A DNA stretch of 34,967 bases, taken from the NCBI GenBank assembly GCA_021154405.1, contig JAJKIP010000027.1, positions 1 through 34,967 of the forward strand, given 5' to 3'. Source of the DNA: Segetibacter sp. GTDB taxonomy: Bacteria > Bacteroidota > Bacteroidia > Chitinophagales > Chitinophagaceae. Below the pieces are notes generated by a model, which saw only the letters and a program-made list of their open reading frames with translations, was not told the origin of the DNA and ran no database searches. The translations under genes and the position numbers were made by a program. This document shows, piece by piece, positions 24,523 to 33,319 of the stretch. Numbering within the stretch: position 1 is the stretch's first letter; each line of letters begins with the position of its first letter.

Positions 24523-25578
24523 TCAAAAGCCCTTTTTTTGATCATTTTTCCCGGGTAATATTGGCCTGATTCGAGACCTGGATTTGTTAAAGATATTCTG
24601 CCCTTTATCAATCCCTTTTCGCAGGGCTTTCTGCTGATCTTCCGGGAGATGGATAAAATCCTGACATTCCTGGCTACAACAGGCCTCAAATTGCTCCTTA
24701 CAGCTCTCGCACTGGATGAACAGGAGATGGCAGGCATCATTTACACAATTGACATGGGTGTCACAAGGCTGGCCACACTGGTGACAGTGTGCAATGATAT
24801 CTTCCGTAATCCGCTCACCAAGCCTTTCATCAAATACAAAATTTTTACCGATGAATTTATTCTCCAGATTCTTTTCCCTGGCCTGGTTGCTGTAATGAAT
24901 AATGCCTCCTTCCAGATGAAATACATTCTTAAATCCATGATGAAGCATAAAGGCAGAGGCCTTCTCACAACGGATGCCTCCGGTGCAATACATGATAATG
25001 TTCTGGTCTTTCTTATCCTTCATCAAGTTAACGGCCGCAGGTAACTGTTCCCGAAACGTATCACTGGGTATCTCGATCGCATTTTTGAAATGACCTACTT
25101 CATATTCATAATGATTGCGCATATCAATCACAATGGTATCCGGACTGGCGGTAAGCTGGTTGAATTCTTCTGCGTTTACATAACGGCCTTTATTCTCCAT
25201 ATCAAATTCCGGGTCTGTTATTCCATCAGCTACAATCTTGTCACGGACTTTTATATCCAGTACATAAAATGATTTTCCATCATCATGAACGGCAATATTC
25301 AATCGAAGGTCCTTTAAATGAGGAATTCCATTTAACAGTTCCCTTAATGTGTCTAGCCTGGCTGTGGGCATGCTGACCTGGGCATTTATCCCTTCGTGGG
25401 CGATATAGATGCGGCCCAGAACCTGGAGCTCACTTAACTGCCGGTAGAGATCATTGCGAAAAACAGCGGTATCCTCAATTCTGAAATACCGGTAAAATGA
25501 TATGGTTGTTCGGGGAGTGGGATCGTTTTGAATACGTTCCTTTAGCTCCTTACGGGAGACGCGGTTATGAAGTGCCAT
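24523..25578 (-). CDS. trhO: tRNA uridine(34) hydroxylase, rhodanese family (TrhO/YceA-like)
   Basis: This encodes a 351-residue protein. TrhO hydroxylates U34 of certain tRNAs to ho5U, the first step toward cmo5U-type wobble modification in organisms that make it. The N-terminal acylphosphatase-like part has [16 protein letters not shown] and [15 protein letters not shown]. The rhodanese domain has [19 protein letters not shown] and [15 protein letters not shown], with active-site Cys198 (CTGGIRC) retained. A Cys-rich tail ([25 protein letters not shown]) probably binds zinc. I start at ATG 25578 because translation further upstream runs through a GC-rich palindromic repeat (25603-25626). 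No partner gene is adjacent. Confidence 0.92.
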   Translation of the reverse strand: MALHNRVSRKELKERIQNDPTPRTTISFYRYFRIEDTAVFRNDLYRQLSELQVLGRIYIAHEGINAQVSMPTARLDTLRELLNGIPHLKDLRLNIAVHDDGKSFYVLDIKVRDKIVADGITDPEFDMENKGRYVNAEEFNQLTASPDTIVIDMRNHYEYEVGHFKNAIEIPSDTFREQLPAAVNLMKDKKDQNIIMYCTGGIRCEKASAFMLHHGFKNVFHLEGGIIHYSNQAREKNLENKFIGKNFVFDERLGERITEDIIAHCHQCGQPCDTHVNCVNDACHLLFIQCESCKEQFEACCSQECQDFIHLPEDQQKALRKGIDKGQNIFNKSRSRIRPILPGKNDQKKGF

Positions 25579-25602
25579 CTGAGAAGTATCTGAAATTTGA
25601 CC

Positions 25603-25626
25603 CTCTCCCGCCCACGGCGGGGGAGA
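25603..25626. repeat. GC-rich palindrome upstream of trhO
   Basis: CTCTCCCGCC (25603-25612) folds on GGCGGGGGAGAG (25616-25626 region) with one bulged G and a CAC loop. It lies in the 106-bp gap between trhO and the DUF5686 gene. Its composition resembles the CCTCTCCC...GGGAGAG palindromes scattered between genes in many bacteria. Confidence 0.6.
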
Positions 25627-25684
25627 GAATTTTAATAATCGGGCAGTTGCAGGCTGCACCAAATTTCAGCTGCAAAGTTAACCA

Positions 25685-28186
25685 TTATTCAGTGAAGCGC
25701 ATCTTTCCACCAAGCAACCCTCCAAGCCCTATCCTTACTCCATATTGATTACCCAGACCTGGCTGGTAGGCTGTTACAAGATCAACCCGGAAAACCTTGA
25801 AGATGTTTTCCAGTCCCGCAAATAGCTCAACGTAATAATTTTGTTTGTCTACAAAGAAGGTATTTGCTCCACCAACAAGGTTCCACTTCAATTTATTAAA
25901 GAGTGGGATCTTGTTGGTCAGTAACCCATTGAAATGATGTTCTACATGGCCAAAGGCATAAAATTGTTCGTCATTGCTATATCGATAATAAGGTGCTAGC
26001 TGGAAGCTGTTCAGGTATTTGATATTATAGAATGTCTGGTTACCATTAAAATGTTTGAGGTCCGGGATCTGTACGTTTTTATTGTTCAGAAATCCTCCGA
26101 TACCAATTTTGTATTGGAACTCCCCTCCCATTTTGAAATTCATCCTGTCGTTGACAGTAAATCCCCATTTATCGAAGTCTACATCACTTCCAAATAGCTT
26201 GTGAATACCTTTCGAATATTCAACCGTAAATGTTGGCGCCTTTGAACCAATTGGCACCTTTCTATAGGGAAACTCTATATAATGTTGACCCGGCTGCCAT
26301 GATAATGCAATGCTCGCCACAAGCGCCTGGTGTTTTTCAAATGGAATTGCTGCCAGTTCGTAGGGATGATTGGGCAGTATTGGCTTCTCTCCTTTCTTAT
26401 TGAAGGAAAAATCAGTGCTATTTTCTACCGGCAGGCGGTTTTCATAAGTTGCATTGATATTAAACTGCAATCCATTGTCCAGCCTGTTATTATATTCAAC
26501 GCTGCCATACCAGTTTTCATACAATTTCATGTAGTTCTTTCTGTCAAGCAATGTGTAAAAGGCATTTGTGATCGGATTGATAGGATTGTCGTGATTGAAT
26601 TGACTCAGACGCTTACCTCCTGCAAGTTGAAAATACCGGTTACGGTAAGAATATTTCTTTGGACTGATCCTGAATTCACCATATGAATTCAGGTGAGTGT
26701 TACTAAAGCCATACCGGGTGTTCCATTGCAGGCTGTAGCTATTACTGCTTTTGGGTTTATTAAGGTGAAAATTCTGCTCCACATTGACAGATACACCTTC
26801 TACCGTATTATATTCTACCTGGGTGATCAATTGCCTGAGGCTCCAGGTCAGGGTGGATTTTTTTCCGTAGAAATTATGAGACTGCCCGGACCATAATAAT
26901 CCTTTCACCGTAACAGGCTTCTGTTTTTTACGTAAAGAATCCAGATACCCTGGTGTACGCAGTGAATCGGTTCGGAGTTTGACCAGGCTATCCTTAACAA
27001 CAAAGTCCCGTTTTTCCTCTGTTTCCAGTGCAACAGGCCTGGATTTGTTCCAGAAAACGGAATCCTTTCTATTAAACCCCGTATCATATCTCATAAGAGT
27101 ACGATCAAAATGTTTTTTAGAAAACTCCGGATTGATATTATAGTCAGAATAGACATTTACAAATCCGCCCGAGATCTGGAACCCAAACTGCCTGAACGCG
27201 AAAGAAAGATATTGGTTCTTCGTTTTCCAGATATCCTTTTGAACTGGCGAATGTAGCTGGGTAATGCGAAGCGTATCCAATAATTCCAATTGATTCTTAT
27301 TGGTGGTAAATAGATCAAGGCTGAATATTCGCCAGTCGTCTTCTGCTATTTGAATAGTGCCGGCAAATAACGGCTCATTTAATCTGCGAGGAGTTACCCT
27401 GATCGTATTTACCATTACTCCTTCCTCAACAAAGCTGCCTTCATATTTATACTTGTAATAGTTCAGCGCTCCATCAGCAATCGGTGATATGAAACCTCGG
27501 GGATTTAAATTATTGTCGAATATGGAAACATTGTTCTGGTAGAAATTTATGAAGAAAGGAAAACTGAGACCGTAACCTCCTCCGCTTTCCCTCGAAGCGA
27601 TTACACGGAACTTTATATTACCGGGTTTTGCATAATCTACTTCAGTAAGAGATTCTGAAAGAAATAATATTCCTTTACCTAAGGAGTCGAGCCCGTCGTC
27701 GTCATCTCTTTCAACCTTTGTACCAAATACTCTTTTGGGAATAGAGCCTGATCTGATCAACCCTTTGATATAGACATTTACCCTGAATGAATCAACCTGA
27801 TTATTGTAATAGCTTCTTTTCTTTATGGCCTGACGGATGATCTCATAAGCAGGATCCTCTCCTCTTTTCACCACCACTTCGCTCAGGGTCAGTTCCTGTA
27901 TGGATAAGGTGAAATTGACTACCTGGTCTTCGCTTGCGACTGTGATCTTTTTTTCAATTGTTCCATATCCCACATACTGACAAACCACGCTGTATTCTCC
28001 CGGAGCCAGATTAATGGAATATTTACCAATGCTATTGGAGGTAACGCCTCTGTTAGTTCCTTTGATGCTGATGGATGCATAAGGCAGCGGTTTACCGTTA
28101 TTATCGGTAACCAGTCCGGTTATGGTACCGGCTGATGCCTGAAAAACAAATGCAATAAATAAGGTGAGTAGTATATTTCTCCTCAT
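25685..28186 (-). CDS. DUF5686 and carboxypeptidase-regulatory-like domain outer-membrane protein
   Basis: This encodes an 833-residue protein. The signal peptide (MRRNILLTLFIAFVFQASA) is followed by a carboxypeptidase-regulatory-like domain (about 20-100; GTITGLVTDNNGKPLPYASISIKGT, CQYVGYGTIEKKI). A linker (ELTLSEVVVKRGEDPAYEIIRQAIKKR) leads into the long DUF5686 region, which has many barrel-like amphipathic strands and ends with GVRIGLGGLLGGKMRF. Linkers of the form EDPAY.IIR.AI..R are the hallmark of this Bacteroidota family. These proteins lack a clear TonB plug; their role is undefined but an outer-membrane barrel is likely. It lies between trhO and a small membrane protein, all on the same strand but with separating gaps. 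Confidence 0.88.
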   Translation of the reverse strand: MRRNILLTLFIAFVFQASAGTITGLVTDNNGKPLPYASISIKGTNRGVTSNSIGKYSINLAPGEYSVVCQYVGYGTIEKKITVASEDQVVNFTLSIQELTLSEVVVKRGEDPAYEIIRQAIKKRSYYNNQVDSFRVNVYIKGLIRSGSIPKRVFGTKVERDDDDGLDSLGKGILFLSESLTEVDYAKPGNIKFRVIASRESGGGYGLSFPFFINFYQNNVSIFDNNLNPRGFISPIADGALNYYKYKYEGSFVEEGVMVNTIRVTPRRLNEPLFAGTIQIAEDDWRIFSLDLFTTNKNQLELLDTLRITQLHSPVQKDIWKTKNQYLSFAFRQFGFQISGGFVNVYSDYNINPEFSKKHFDRTLMRYDTGFNRKDSVFWNKSRPVALETEEKRDFVVKDSLVKLRTDSLRTPGYLDSLRKKQKPVTVKGLLWSGQSHNFYGKKSTLTWSLRQLITQVEYNTVEGVSVNVEQNFHLNKPKSSNSYSLQWNTRYGFSNTHLNSYGEFRISPKKYSYRNRYFQLAGGKRLSQFNHDNPINPITNAFYTLLDRKNYMKLYENWYGSVEYNNRLDNGLQFNINATYENRLPVENSTDFSFNKKGEKPILPNHPYELAAIPFEKHQALVASIALSWQPGQHYIEFPYRKVPIGSKAPTFTVEYSKGIHKLFGSDVDFDKWGFTVNDRMNFKMGGEFQYKIGIGGFLNNKNVQIPDLKHFNGNQTFYNIKYLNSFQLAPYYRYSNDEQFYAFGHVEHHFNGLLTNKIPLFNKLKWNLVGGANTFFVDKQNYYVELFAGLENIFKVFRVDLVTAYQPGLGNQYGVRIGLGGLLGGKMRFTE

Positions 28187-28267
28187 AGGCCAGTTGGAGA
28201 AACGAAAATAATGGGTACTTAATTAAAAGAAGACAGTGCTATTGCTATTTGGAAAAGTTTTAACAGC

Positions 28268-28609
28268 TCAATGCTTTCTAACATAACTACCACTGAGTGC
28301 CGCAAAACCCGCAACCAGTCCGCCAACAAGTCCTGTGATCAGTATTAATAGAATGGAATTACCTCCAAGGGGAAGCAGGCTGGCTATTTTTTGAGATAGA
28401 ATACTCTCGTTGGCGCTATCCATCCATTCCGCCAGTGAAGCCCATAACAGGAATATTGCTGCAAACCCGGCAAGGAATGCTTTCCAGGCTTTCTGTTGCA
28501 CCATGACCCCAACAATAAAAGCTACAATTGCGATCACCCACCATTCAAAATAAAGCGAAGAAATAAATGAAAGCAAAGCCGTTAATAATAATGCTACCAG
28601 AAATCGCAT
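28268..28609 (-). CDS. Small membrane protein of unknown function
   Basis: This encodes a 113-residue protein with three to four hydrophobic segments (MRFLVALLLTALLSFISSLYF; WWVIAIVAFIVGVMV; AFLAGFAAIFLLWASL; NSILLILITGLVGGLVAGFAAL). It ends in a short basic tail (YVRKH). The longer in-frame reading begins with TTG at 28633 inside the penicillin acylase gene. I prefer ATG 28609, 10 bases downstream of the acylase stop. The tight spacing suggests co-transcription with the acylase. I recognise no family with a known role. Confidence 0.75.
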   Translation of the reverse strand: MRFLVALLLTALLSFISSLYFEWWVIAIVAFIVGVMVQQKAWKAFLAGFAAIFLLWASLAEWMDSANESILSQKIASLLPLGGNSILLILITGLVGGLVAGFAALSGSYVRKH

Positions 28610-28619
28610 GATTGAAGAT

Positions 28620-31070
28620 TTATCCTTTAGCAAATCGCATTACCCATTTCACTTTTTTCTCTATCCCATCTGATTGCTGCATGATCCATAATGTATAATA
28701 TTCGCCTTTAGCCCAGGTATCAATGAAATTATCATAATACCTGCTACCAGGATTTCCACTTTGTCCGCCCGGGTATACGCCATAAGCCTCTGTATCATCT
28801 TTCAGGTGAACTACCATTCTCCAGCTTGGACCATGATCCATTTTTGTAGCATTGATGACCCCGCTTCCTCCACCAACAGGAACATGTAGGCGACTAAACG
28901 CGGGAATTTTCAACAGGTGTTGAACCTTCGTATCCTTATAGCGGGCCCATTCCAATTTCCCTTCAGTCTCCGCCTTTCTCAATTTTTCAGTGGCATTCTT
29001 TAAGGAGATTACCAGCATATCCTGCAAGGTTTCTTTCTCAGGCGTTTTTATATTATCAATAAAGCGGTAGGCAGAATCTTTGTGAAGACTCTCCACCAGC
29101 GTACTCTCATTGGGCCATGGCATGGGAAGGTTTGATCCATTTATTTCATCTGCCCATATAGCAATCTCCAGTTCCTTCCACCATATATCGAATACCGTCG
29201 CCCCTTTTTCTGATATATCATTCCGGAAATTCCAGCTTTTATAAATATCCAGGTATTTCTTTTCGTCATTTCCAAGTTTTGATTCATCAACCTGCATTAG
29301 TATATCTTTTGAGAATTCAGCCAGCACACGGTAATTATCAGTTTGTAATCTTTCCATATCATTGATCCTGATATGATGCATCGAATCAAGATTTCGGTTA
29401 ATGGTATAACCACGATAAACCGGGAAACTGTTACCCGTATAATAGGGGTAGCTTGAATCTGTGGATAATTGATTGGCACTACTAACATACCCGCGCGAAG
29501 GATTCAACATATGCGGGTTTTCAGATTGGGGTATTATTCCTCTCCATAAATAACTACTGTCAAGTCCTTCCATAAAGAAATCCCCCTGCCTTCTCCATTT
29601 AGCCGGAAAATCTCCCTGCTGCCAGATTGCTATATCGCCATTCTTGCTTGCAAAAGCGAGGTTTTGACCCGGACAGGTCAGGTATTTGATTGCTTCAATA
29701 TAATCAGTATAATTTTTAGCACGGTTCCACTCATACATCATGGCCAGTTCATTGGAAGGATCATTTGCCTTCCATTTCACTGCATAATACTTGTCACTGC
29801 CCTGGGAAATAGGGAAACGGTGATCATAAATTACAGGTCCGAATACAGTATAGGCTACTGTATCAAGCAATGGCTTCTTTCCACGGATATTGATGATCTC
29901 GGTTCGCTTTTCGGTCCTTTGCCATACACTGTCAAACATATATTCATTCATGTTCTCATCCCTGAACCGTATCTCATAATAATCCTTAACATCCCTGCCT
30001 GAATTGGTGATACCAAAAGCGATGCTATCATTAAATCCGATGATAATATTAGGTGCTCCCGGAAAGCTAACGCCGTAAGCATTAAAATCAGGTGTTGAGA
30101 TCTGCATTTCATACCAGATGGAAGGAAGATTAAGTCCAAGGTGCGGATCGTTGCAAAGTATTGGTGCACCACTTGCTGTTTTGGTTCCACTTACTGCCCA
30201 GTTATTGCTTCCATTGTTCTTGTCAGGTTGAGGTAATAAATTGGTAATTGTATCCTTTCGAAAAGTAAAGTAAGTTGAATCCGCTGCAGCAGGCTTTCCC
30301 AAATTAAATGCTGGCGCTTTTGGATAAGGATTATCAGGCGTATTGGGTACTACGGGTTTTAATGAATCCTGTATTACAGGGTACAGCTTTTCAAAATCAA
30401 TGGCCGATAAAACATTTCTTGCATTGGTATACTCGGCATCGTCATCTGCACCAGAAAGATCATAAGCAAGATACTTTACAAGCAGGGCCGTTTTCAGATT
30501 ACTCCAATGCTGGGGCTTATATCCAAGCAGTTTGTATTCAAGCGGCAATTCTGTTTCTTTTAAATTATCGATCCAGGCATTGGCGCCTTCAGTATAGGCG
30601 TCAGCCTGTGCCTTCACCGCAGGGATTTTATTCATTTCCTCCAATGTTAGCTCTGCTGCATGCACCATCCCCAATCTTCGCATGCTTCGGTCATATTTCA
30701 AATATTGTCCTTCATCTCCCTCACCAATTACCTGACTAACCATTCCTGCTGCTGCAAAGGTTTGAAATTCCATTTGCCATAATCTGAATTTCGCGTGGAG
30801 ATATCCCTGGATGAAATAAACATCATGATCATTCTCTGCAAATACATGGGGAACCAGACGGTCATCAAAATAAACTTCTGCTTTACCCGTAATGCCCGGG
30901 AACTGGAGATCAGCGTTGAAATCATGATCAGTAGCTTCAGCATTTTGCCAAAAGCCATGTTGAGGACTGAGAAAATTTCCCATGGCGGGAATAGCCCCCC
31001 ATCTCTTATTGAGGCCAAATACCAATCCAGCTGTAACAACCGTAGAAACCAGAAAGGGGACAACTCTCAT
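28620..31070 (-). CDS. Penicillin acylase family hydrolase (Ntn hydrolase)
   Basis: This encodes an 816-residue precursor of the N-terminal-nucleophile hydrolase family that cleaves amide bonds, such as those in penicillins or N-acyl-homoserine lactones. An N-terminal hydrophobic segment (MRVVPFLVSTVVTAGLVFGL) is a signal or anchor. The alpha part contains VYFIQGYLHAKFRLWQMEFQ, typical of the family. The self-cleavage junction is NNGSNNWAVSG, with nucleophile Ser288, giving a small alpha and a large beta chain. Later motifs GAPNIIIGFNDSIAFGITNSG and HGPSWRMVVHL fit. The longer frame starts at TTG 31079, so I use ATG 31070. The native substrate is unknown. The next gene, a small membrane protein, follows at 10 bp. 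Expected location: periplasm. Confidence 0.9.
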   Translation of the reverse strand: MRVVPFLVSTVVTAGLVFGLNKRWGAIPAMGNFLSPQHGFWQNAEATDHDFNADLQFPGITGKAEVYFDDRLVPHVFAENDHDVYFIQGYLHAKFRLWQMEFQTFAAAGMVSQVIGEGDEGQYLKYDRSMRRLGMVHAAELTLEEMNKIPAVKAQADAYTEGANAWIDNLKETELPLEYKLLGYKPQHWSNLKTALLVKYLAYDLSGADDDAEYTNARNVLSAIDFEKLYPVIQDSLKPVVPNTPDNPYPKAPAFNLGKPAAADSTYFTFRKDTITNLLPQPDKNNGSNNWAVSGTKTASGAPILCNDPHLGLNLPSIWYEMQISTPDFNAYGVSFPGAPNIIIGFNDSIAFGITNSGRDVKDYYEIRFRDENMNEYMFDSVWQRTEKRTEIINIRGKKPLLDTVAYTVFGPVIYDHRFPISQGSDKYYAVKWKANDPSNELAMMYEWNRAKNYTDYIEAIKYLTCPGQNLAFASKNGDIAIWQQGDFPAKWRRQGDFFMEGLDSSYLWRGIIPQSENPHMLNPSRGYVSSANQLSTDSSYPYYTGNSFPVYRGYTINRNLDSMHHIRINDMERLQTDNYRVLAEFSKDILMQVDESKLGNDEKKYLDIYKSWNFRNDISEKGATVFDIWWKELEIAIWADEINGSNLPMPWPNESTLVESLHKDSAYRFIDNIKTPEKETLQDMLVISLKNATEKLRKAETEGKLEWARYKDTKVQHLLKIPAFSRLHVPVGGGSGVINATKMDHGPSWRMVVHLKDDTEAYGVYPGGQSGNPGSRYYDNFIDTWAKGEYYTLWIMQQSDGIEKKVKWVMRFAKG

Positions 31071-31107
31071 AGTGATCAATTAGGTGAAAGATAAAAAAGA
31101 AAAACCG

Positions 31108-31120
31108 GGATTTACAATCC
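31108..31120 (-). terminator. Weak hairpin upstream of the penicillin acylase gene
   Basis: On the minus strand GGATT-GTA-AATCC (31120-31108) is flanked by A-rich and T-rich runs, extending the pairing to about AAAAAGGATT/AATCC...TTTTT. It follows the stop of the phytase-like gene. The stem is short, so this is a low-confidence terminator. Confidence 0.4.
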
Positions 31121-31146
31121 TTTTTATTTCTATATGTGGCTTGGCT

Positions 31147-32286
31147 TTAGGGGATGATCTCGTATAAAAAAAACTGGTTCCTTTGTCTTTCATCAAAATT
31201 ATTATCTGATACAAATAGCAGTGTACGGTGATTATTGGGCAGTAATGGTCCAAATGTCACGCCTTCTATATTGTCGATATATCGATCCAGGCTTTTGTTC
31301 AAATCGATGATCAACTTCTTTCGAATTGGATGTTTCGCGGGTTGATTTTTCAGGGATCGGTTAGCAGAAATATCTTCCGCTCCTGTTGCATCTGCCAGGT
31401 ACACTTTTACGTCTGATGGCGCTCTTCCGGTAGAATAGGCCCGTTCGATTACGATGAACTGATTGTTTCCAATATATAATATATCGGATACTCCGTTTAC
31501 TTTAAAGGCTCCGGGAGGATTGGCCGGATAAGGAATGGCGCCTATCTCGTAAGCATACTGTGCTACCTGTTTTCTTGTGGTCCTGTCAAATTTGACGAAA
31601 CGCACCCAGGCTGTAGAATCACCGGTTCCTGCCCTTGGACCGTCTTCATACAATGGCTCTTCAACGCTTACATAGATATGACTATAGTTTTCATCAAAGC
31701 TTAACCCTTCCAGCACACTATTGTGCCGGGGTCCCAATTCGGCTGGCTGAATATGTAGATTAATAGGGAGTTCAAAGCTATCCCTGTATTGTCCCTCTGG
31801 AGAAACAATCACGATCTCCGGGTCCTGGAATTGTTTATCAACAGGCCTTCTCTGCCCTTCACTACTCCAGATCATTTCATTACGCGTGGGATCATATCGC
31901 ATGGCTTCCAGATCAGCGGAATGTATGCGATCCTTATTTATATCCGGATAAGGAACACCATTCTTATTCTTCAAAATGGTAACAGATGTAAAATTTACAG
32001 TATCGATCCCCTTTTCATTCAGGTTAATCTTTGCCGTGTAGAATCTTGAAGCCCCACGAGCTGATGGATCATCACAGATAAAATAATACTGACTGGTTTT
32101 GGGATCATAGTCTATACCTGAAAGTCCACCAATAGTAGTGCCTTCCAGCTGACGGCTATTCGGATAATCATATTCATTAATAAAATGCAAACTGCCAATG
32201 TTATTCTGTTTGCTAATTTTTCTTGAAGAGGTGCAGGAAGCAAGTAGGGCAATGAATAAAACAAACACCAGTCTCTTAATTTGCAT
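31147..32286 (-). CDS. Esterase-like activity of phytase family lipoprotein (PF13449-like)
   Basis: This encodes a 379-residue protein with lipoprotein signal MQIKRLVFVLFIALLASC (Cys18). The mature protein has the phytase-like layout: GGLSGIDYDPKTSQYYFICDDPSARGASRFY, ADLEAMRYDPTRNEMIWSSEG, GPRHNSVLEGLSFDENYSHIYVSVEEPL, and a C-terminal NIEGVTFGPLLPNNHRTLLFVSDNNF. These are the beta-propeller repeats of the family of esterase-like phytase-fold proteins. No phytase-specific HAP or ALP signature is seen, so a phosphatase role is not certain. It is probably anchored in the envelope. A -7-like box TAGTTTTG lies 17 bases upstream of the start. The penicillin acylase gene is downstream on the same strand. 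Confidence 0.85.
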   Translation of the reverse strand: MQIKRLVFVLFIALLASCTSSRKISKQNNIGSLHFINEYDYPNSRQLEGTTIGGLSGIDYDPKTSQYYFICDDPSARGASRFYTAKINLNEKGIDTVNFTSVTILKNKNGVPYPDINKDRIHSADLEAMRYDPTRNEMIWSSEGQRRPVDKQFQDPEIVIVSPEGQYRDSFELPINLHIQPAELGPRHNSVLEGLSFDENYSHIYVSVEEPLYEDGPRAGTGDSTAWVRFVKFDRTTRKQVAQYAYEIGAIPYPANPPGAFKVNGVSDILYIGNNQFIVIERAYSTGRAPSDVKVYLADATGAEDISANRSLKNQPAKHPIRKKLIIDLNKSLDRYIDNIEGVTFGPLLPNNHRTLLFVSDNNFDERQRNQFFLYEIIP

Positions 32287-32302
32287 CCGGTTTGATTTGA
32301 GG

Positions 32303-32310
32303 CAAAACTA
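32303..32310 (-). promoter_or_regulatory. -7-like box upstream of the phytase-like gene
   Basis: TAGTTTTG on the minus strand fits TAnnTTTG and is identical to the box upstream of ribF. It lies 16 bases before the ATG. No clear -33 element is seen. Confidence 0.4.
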
Positions 32311-32380
32311 GGAAAATACAGTCTACATTTACCCGATGCTTACGGAATAATCGTTATTTCGAGAAGAAGAAATGATGACA

Positions 32381-33196
32381 TTAATCATATCGTTGAATTG
32401 CCTCTCCTACCTGTTTCAGGTATCGTGAATATTCTATTACGTAATTCTTGTCTCTGGGATATTTGTTTCCCAACCCGTATACCATACTTTTCAGGTATCC
32501 GTATGCCTGCTCAGATTGGGCCGGATTAAAGAAGAGTTTGGCAAAATCACTTTCAGGATCATATGGCACAGTGGACATGGCATGCTGATAATACCGCAAA
32601 GGCAGGATCACTCTTTTGCCAATAAAGAAGCTGGACTCATCAGCTACCAGTTCAAAATACCGGGAATAATAATCAAGCATTTTTCCCAAGCGTATCCTTA
32701 TCTCCTTTTCCGATTCAGCAGCTGTTGGTTTTTTTCTCCATTCGTTTCTGGATTTATCCAATAAAATACCGTTGGTCAGTTTTTTAAAATACCAGTCAAC
32801 CTTGATTGTTTCCCCTTGCGTATGCAGATTTTCTCTCAATTGCAATTGCTTATCCCTGTAGCTTAGATATTTAACCTTGAAATAATCGAAACCTTTTCCA
32901 CCATTTCCCATATAAATATCCAGGTCTGGAGAAATAGCCCATTTTCCTGTTACTTCAGGGTAATCTACCTGCTGAAAATTTCCATTTTCAAAAAAACGGA
33001 TCAGTTTCAGGCATTTTGCCTCAACTACAGAATCCTGCATTTTTCCATAGATCTGGCGCTGGTCTTCATTTTCGAGTTGGTGATCGGCAACCAATACCAG
33101 CCAGTCGCCTTCCAGTGTTTCCTTTAATCTGGCTTCTTCAGTTTTGGACTGGCAGGTGGCAAATGCAAAAGCGTATAGTATGATAAGGTAGCGCAC
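32381..33196 (-). CDS. Lipoprotein of unknown function (GTG start)
   Basis: This encodes a 271-residue protein. Starting at GTG 33196 gives MRYLIILYAFAFATC, a short lipoprotein signal with Cys15. The longer frame (TTG 33256) would prepend 20 residues that run through the promoter. The mature part contains LKETLEGDWLVLVADHQ, GKWAISPDLDIYMGNGGKGFDYF and DWYFKKLTNGILLDKS, which suggest a lipocalin-like beta domain. A helical C-terminal part follows (AQSEQAYGYLKSMVYGLGNKYP, NYVIEYSRYLKQVGEAIQRYD). I do not recognise the family. Its -7-like box ends only four bases before the GTG, so the mRNA could be leaderless. The start is therefore less certain than the body of the gene. Confidence 0.7.
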   Translation of the reverse strand: MRYLIILYAFAFATCQSKTEEARLKETLEGDWLVLVADHQLENEDQRQIYGKMQDSVVEAKCLKLIRFFENGNFQQVDYPEVTGKWAISPDLDIYMGNGGKGFDYFKVKYLSYRDKQLQLRENLHTQGETIKVDWYFKKLTNGILLDKSRNEWRKKPTAAESEKEIRIRLGKMLDYYSRYFELVADESSFFIGKRVILPLRYYQHAMSTVPYDPESDFAKLFFNPAQSEQAYGYLKSMVYGLGNKYPRDKNYVIEYSRYLKQVGEAIQRYD

Positions 33197-33200
33197 CGTG

Positions 33201-33232
33201 CAAATGTAGAATTCAAAATCGTATAATGCAAA
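33201..33232 (-). promoter_or_regulatory. Bacteroidota-type promoter upstream of the 32381-33196 gene
   Basis: TTTG (33232-33229), a 20-base spacer and TACATTTG (33208-33201) on the minus strand match the Bacteroidota promoter consensus. The -7 box ends four bases before GTG 33196, and the -33 element overlaps the T-tract of the upstream terminator. Confidence 0.6.
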
Positions 33233-33269
33233 AGAAGCAAGCGTGGCTACCACCAACTAGCTTGCTTCT
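33229..33269 (-). terminator. Intrinsic terminator of the 33320-34222 gene
   Basis: On the minus strand AGAAGCAAGC (33269-33260) pairs perfectly with GCTTGCTTCT (33242-33233). An inner GTGG-TAG-CCAC stem lies in the loop. TTTTG follows immediately. This fits termination of the lipoprotein gene ending at 33320. Confidence 0.75.
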
Positions 33270-33319
33270 ATTTGCATTTTGGAATCCACCCGTTTACTCC
33301 GGGTCTAACACTCAATTTC

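Noticed and set aside
24649-25044. A 131-codon plus-strand open frame opposite trhO
   Set aside because: It is the antisense reading of the conserved rhodanese and Cys-rich regions; the minus-strand product is a clear family match.
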